A model generated the notes under the pieces. That model was given only the letters and a program-made list of their open reading frames with translations. It ran no database searches and was not told where the DNA came from. From assembly GCA_023422555.1 (NCBI GenBank), contig JAFAGQ010000021.1, forward strand, positions 1-8,941: DNA of 8,941 nt, in the 5' to 3' direction. Below, piece after piece: positions 6,715 to 8,941 of this stretch; position 1 is the first letter of the stretch, and each line of letters opens with the position of its first letter. Origin of the DNA: Pseudomonadota bacterium. Lineage in GTDB: Bacteria; Pseudomonadota; Gammaproteobacteria; Burkholderiales; Burkholderiaceae_B. A program made the position numbers and the translations under genes.

Positions 6715-6747
6715 CAGCCTGGGGTGTCGCCTCAGGCTGTTTTATTT
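6715..6747 (+). terminator. Intrinsic terminator between binding protein and permease
   Basis: CAGCCTG (6715-6721) pairs with CAGGCTG (6733-6739). The stem continues inward through a G-T pair and two G-C pairs (6722-6724 with 6730-6732), leaving a 5-base loop. TTTTATTT (6740-6747) follows at once. This is a textbook intrinsic terminator 18 bases after the binding-protein stop and 17 bases before the permease start, so some transcripts should end here. Confidence 0.85.
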
Positions 6748-6764
6748 GAGCACAATATTTAGTC

Positions 6765-7655
6765 ATGTCCCTTTTTTCTTCCCTTGGCGCACTCGAGCTG
6801 GGCTTTATTTACAGCCTGGTCGCGCTGGGTGTCTTTATTTCGTTTCGCGTGCTGCGCTTTCCTGATCTTACCGTAGACGGCACATTTGCCACAGGTGGTG
6901 CAGTTGCTGCGTTGATGGTCAGTACCGGATTCAATCCTTTCCTGGCCAGTGCCGCAGCCATGCTTGTCTGTGCCTTCGCTGGCATGATTACCGGATGGCT
7001 GAATGTCAAACTGGGAATCATGGATTTGCTGGCCAGCATTCTGATGATGACAGCCCTGTATTCAATCAATCTGCGTATCATGGGCGGTCCGAATATTCCC
7101 CTCATTACCAGCGACACGGTTTTTTCACTGACTCAGCCTGGGTCGATTGAAGACTATATATGGCGTCCGGTACTTCTGTTTATTGTGGTTGTGGTCGCCA
7201 AACTGCTGCTGGATGCCTATTTCTCGACTCGTGCCGGCCTGGCTATGCGGTCTACCGGCTCCAATCTGCGTATGGCCCGCGCTCAGGGTATCGCCACCGA
7301 CAGGATGGTACTGGTGGGCATGGCACTGTCCAATGCGCTGGTGGGCCTTGGCGGTGCGCTGTTTGCCCAGTCACAGGGCGGATCTGATATTTCCATGGGT
7401 ATCGGCACTATCGTGATTGGCCTGGCCGCGGTTATTGTGGGTGAAAGCATATTGCCGGCCCGGCGCTTTCTGTTTATTACCCTGGCAGTTGTGATCGGAG
7501 CCATTCTGTACCGCTTCTTCATTGCTTTGGCTCTGAACAGCGATTTTATCGGTCTGAAAGCGCAGGATCTGAACCTGATTACGGCGCTTCTGGTGGCCGT
7601 TGCACTGATATTGCCCAAGCTGCGTCGACGCCTTAGCGGCAAAAGGAGGGCGTGA
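6765..7655 (+). CDS. ABC transporter permease (COG4120 type)
   Basis: This 296-residue inner-membrane protein is the channel subunit of the importer, in the BPD_transp_2 superfamily with branched-chain amino acid and sugar permeases. About eight or nine hydrophobic segments are visible, near residues 8-28, 38-54, 58-79, 85-107, 133-153, 181-202, 213-232, 237-257 and 269-289. The segment FPDLTVDGTFATGGA (32-46) is a hallmark of this permease family. The loop with TRAGLAMRSTGSNLRMARAQGI is the likely ATPase-coupling region. The ATG at 6765 has no convincing Shine-Dalgarno and follows a terminator, so expression may be lower than that of the binding protein. The C-terminus is very basic (KLRRRLSGKRRA), and its codons contain the Shine-Dalgarno of the next gene. 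Confidence 0.92.
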   Translation: MSLFSSLGALELGFIYSLVALGVFISFRVLRFPDLTVDGTFATGGAVAALMVSTGFNPFLASAAAMLVCAFAGMITGWLNVKLGIMDLLASILMMTALYSINLRIMGGPNIPLITSDTVFSLTQPGSIEDYIWRPVLLFIVVVVAKLLLDAYFSTRAGLAMRSTGSNLRMARAQGIATDRMVLVGMALSNALVGLGGALFAQSQGGSDISMGIGTIVIGLAAVIVGESILPARRFLFITLAVVIGAILYRFFIALALNSDFIGLKAQDLNLITALLVAVALILPKLRRRLSGKRRA

Positions 7656-7656
7656 C

Positions 7657-8451
7657 ATGCTTAAAGCCCAGGATCTGCACATCACCTTCAACCCCGGTAC
7701 ACCGATTGAAACCCGTGCGTTGCGTGGCCTGTCACTAGCGATTCCGGAAGGACAGTTTGTGACGGTCATTGGCTCCAATGGTGCCGGCAAGTCAACCTTC
7801 CTCAATTCCGTTTCGGGGGAATTGATGGTTGATCGCGGCACAATCCATATCAACAACGAGGACGTTACACGCAAAAGCGTCTGGCAGCGTGCCGTCAATG
7901 TGGCACGCGTATTTCAGGATCCCATGGCCGGCACCTGCGAGGATCTGACAATCGAAGAGAACATGTCCCTGGCCTATTGCCGAGGGCAGTCCAGAGGACT
8001 TCGTCCGGCCTTGCGCCCCGATTTGCGCGAGTTGTTTCGTGAGCGCCTGTCCATTCTGGGGCTCGGTCTGGAAACCCGGCTGACCGACAGAATCGGACTG
8101 CTCTCCGGCGGACAAAGACAGGCAGTCAGTCTGCTCATGGCCGCGTTACAGCCAAGCAAAATTCTGCTGCTGGATGAACATACAGCAGCGCTGGATCCCC
8201 GCACTGCAGATTTTGTTCTGCAGCTGACACAAAAAATCGTGAGTGAGCAGAAGCTGACAACGATGATGGTCACGCACAGTATGAAGCAGGCGCTGGATAT
8301 CGGTGAGCGGACCATCATGCTGCATCAGGGCCAGGTCGTTCTGGATGTATCCGGTGAACAGCGCAAAAACATGACCGTGTCTGATTTGCTTCATATGTTC
8401 GAAAAAGTGCGCGGAGAACAGATCACTGACGATGCGCTGTTGTTAGACTGA
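7657..8451 (+). CDS. ABC transporter ATP-binding protein (COG1101 type)
   Basis: This 264-residue cytoplasmic ATPase drives the importer. Motifs in order are Walker A GSNGAGKST (39-47), the Q-loop Gln87 (VFQDP), the signature LSGGQ (149-153), Walker B ILLLDE (169-174) and H-loop His207 (VTHSM). The D-loop region reads LDEHTAALDP, with His where most ABC ATPases have Pro. As I recall this is typical of the COG1101 group that partners TrpX-type binding proteins, so it supports the family call. AAGGAGG (7643-7649) lies 7 bases before the ATG, and only one base separates the permease stop from this start. The gene is intact, with a conserved-looking C-terminal helix (MTVSDLLHMFEKVRG). Confidence 0.95.
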   Translation: MLKAQDLHITFNPGTPIETRALRGLSLAIPEGQFVTVIGSNGAGKSTFLNSVSGELMVDRGTIHINNEDVTRKSVWQRAVNVARVFQDPMAGTCEDLTIEENMSLAYCRGQSRGLRPALRPDLRELFRERLSILGLGLETRLTDRIGLLSGGQRQAVSLLMAALQPSKILLLDEHTAALDPRTADFVLQLTQKIVSEQKLTTMMVTHSMKQALDIGERTIMLHQGQVVLDVSGEQRKNMTVSDLLHMFEKVRGEQITDDALLLD

Positions 8452-8458
8452 CACTTTT

Positions 8459-8493
8459 CTGCACCGATTTTAGCGGTTTGCAGACGATTTTCT
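8459..8493 (+). terminator. Weak terminator after the ABC ATPase gene
   Basis: CTGCA (8459-8463) pairs with TGCAG (8479-8483), and CCG (8464-8466) with CGG (8474-8476). There is a two-base bulge and a loop of ATTTTAG. ACGATTTTCTC follows. The stem starts 7 bases after the ATPase stop, which is where an operon terminator is expected. The bulge and broken T-run lower confidence. Confidence 0.5.
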
Positions 8494-8534
8494 CAGTAAA
8501 ACCCCCGCCATCAGCCAGTGCGTGTTATTTTTGA

Positions 8535-8678
8535 GCATTGCAGCCGGGCATTGAAGCCGAATCCCGGCGGAGCAGGGACTGTCACTTAGGCAGTCTGGGG
8601 AAGGTTCCGCCGTTACCCTCTGCAATGCCGGAAATATGTCCGGTGCCAATTCTCGTACCACCGTGCCCAGGGTACGAG
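8535..8678. other. Cluster of inverted repeats, possible structured RNA
   Basis: Five or six perfect stems fit in 144 bases. An outer stem GCATTGCAG (8535-8543) with CTGCAATGC (8620-8628) encloses CCGGG/CCCGG (8544-8548 with 8563-8567), CGGCGGA/TCCGCCG (8565-8571 with 8606-8612, partly competing with the previous stem) and GACTG/CAGTC (8577-8581 with 8591-8595). Then follow CCGGA/TCCGG (8628-8632 with 8639-8643) and CTCGTACC/GGTACGAG (8652-8659 with 8671-8678). I do not recognise a known RNA family. A noncoding RNA, a leader element or a degenerate repeat element are all possible, and the strand is undecided. Confidence 0.4.
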
Positions 8679-8706
8679 CTCGAATCCTCTTTCCCCGTCA
8701 ATTTGC

Positions 8707-8758
8707 CATTCGTCGCTTGCGGTATTTGCAGTCATTCTTTGCTTGCGGTAATGGCGGC
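8707..8758. repeat. Two 26-bp tandem repeat units
   Basis: The units 8707-8732 and 8733-8758 both begin CATTC and share the exact core GCTTGCGGTA (8715-8724 and 8741-8750). By my count 20 of 26 bases agree. No third copy is seen. They may be paired protein-binding sites, being separated by about two and a half helical turns, or an old duplication. Confidence 0.5.
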
Positions 8759-8769
8759 TTAATGAGTTT

Positions 8770-8785
8770 CCGCCGGTTGCGGCGG
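8770..8785. repeat. GC-rich hairpin
   Basis: CCGCCG (8770-8775) and CGGCGG (8780-8785) form a perfect 6-bp stem around GTTG. No T-run follows on either strand, so it is not a standard terminator. Confidence 0.4.
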
Positions 8786-8843
8786 GCGGCATGGGCGATG
8801 TCTGAATAGCCCTCCATTCCCTAGGGTTAACACTAAAATTTAT

Positions 8844-8873
8844 TTGCTTAGGCAATTATTTTCTGGTTATAAT
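8844..8873 (+). promoter_or_regulatory. Outward-facing promoter at the window end
   Basis: A consensus TATAAT lies at 8868-8873, with TTGCTT (8844-8849) as a half-matching -35 at 18-base spacing. AT-rich sequence at about 8827-8845 could act as an UP element. No ATG occurs from here to the window end, so any leader is at least about 60 bases long or the product is an RNA. The served gene is outside the window. Confidence 0.55.
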
Positions 8874-8941
8874 CTTCTTTCTAAAATCATTCAATCCGCG
8901 GTACGTCCGTATCTGTCCTCGCTCTCAAGGTTACCCAGTCA

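Larger units (their letters stand above)
8452..8941. other. Noncoding stretch downstream of the ABC operon
   Basis: No open frame here looks like a real gene. The longest frames are under 85 codons, begin with GTG or TTG, overlap each other on both strands and show no family resemblance. What the stretch holds is a weak terminator, a cluster of inverted repeats, a pair of 26-bp direct repeats, a GC-rich hairpin and an outward-facing promoter, each listed separately. Confidence 0.7.

Noticed and set aside
8544..8585. Faint resemblance to a cobalamin riboswitch core (GAATCC...GGGACTGT)
   Set aside because: The conserved CCCGC before ACTGT and the GGTG of the opposite strand of that stem are missing, and no cobalamin gene is in view. 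A covariance search would settle it.
8630..8696. tRNA-like pattern with GGAAA and TTTCC ends and a CTCGAATCC T-loop look
   Set aside because: The T stem does not pair and the central hairpin is 8 bp with an 11-base loop, which is not an anticodon arm.
8707..8758. CRISPR array
   Set aside because: There are only two directly adjacent imperfect units with no spacers between them and no cas gene.
8470..8855. Several short frames on both strands (8470-8661 minus, 8538-8762 plus, 8613-8855 minus)
   Set aside because: They begin with GTG or TTG, overlap one another, lack clear Shine-Dalgarno sequences and have compositions unlike folded proteins. They fall in a region dominated by inverted repeats.

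Overview
The window looks like chromosomal DNA of a betaproteobacterium, most likely of the order Burkholderiales and perhaps Alcaligenaceae (Advenella- or Bordetella-like). The reasons are a GlnB-type PII protein, a thiolase closely matching my memory of BktB from Ralstonia, a UbiC of the beta type, and moderate GC content. The genus is a guess from family resemblance; no database was searched. All recognised genes are intact housekeeping or metabolic genes. I see no phage, transposase, CRISPR array or defence genes.

Layout. Positions 75-413 (+) encode the nitrogen-status regulator GlnB, convergent with chorismate lyase ubiC (449-1018, -), the entry step of ubiquinone synthesis. ubiC is divergent from an RluF-like 23S rRNA pseudouridine synthase (1200-1925, +), and their shared spacer holds a perfect 14-bp palindrome. 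Next is a small lipoprotein (2012-2575, +) whose C-terminal half resembles the periplasmic P1 head domain of SecD. A terminator that could serve both strands separates it from exonuclease III xthA (2702-3484, -). Divergent from xthA is a beta-ketothiolase (3582-4763, +), which overlaps by one base a spermidine-synthase-fold protein (4763-5551, +).

Positions 5725-8451 hold a three-gene ABC importer of the TrpXYZ / PF04392 type: periplasmic binding protein, permease and ATPase. A good intrinsic terminator lies between the binding-protein gene and the permease gene. This suggests transcript is partly cut off so that binding protein exceeds membrane components. The ATPase gene has a near-consensus Shine-Dalgarno inside the permease 3' end.

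Positions 8452-8941 hold no convincing gene. This stretch contains a weak terminator, a dense cluster of perfect inverted repeats (8535-8678) that could be a structured RNA or a degenerate repeat element, two 26-bp tandem repeat units, a GC hairpin, and an AT-rich stretch with a consensus -10 box that points out of the window.

The least explained items are the inverted-repeat cluster at 8535-8678, the SecD-head-like lipoprotein with Asp at position +2, and the terminator inside the ABC operon. I found no clear case for a wholly new multi-gene system.
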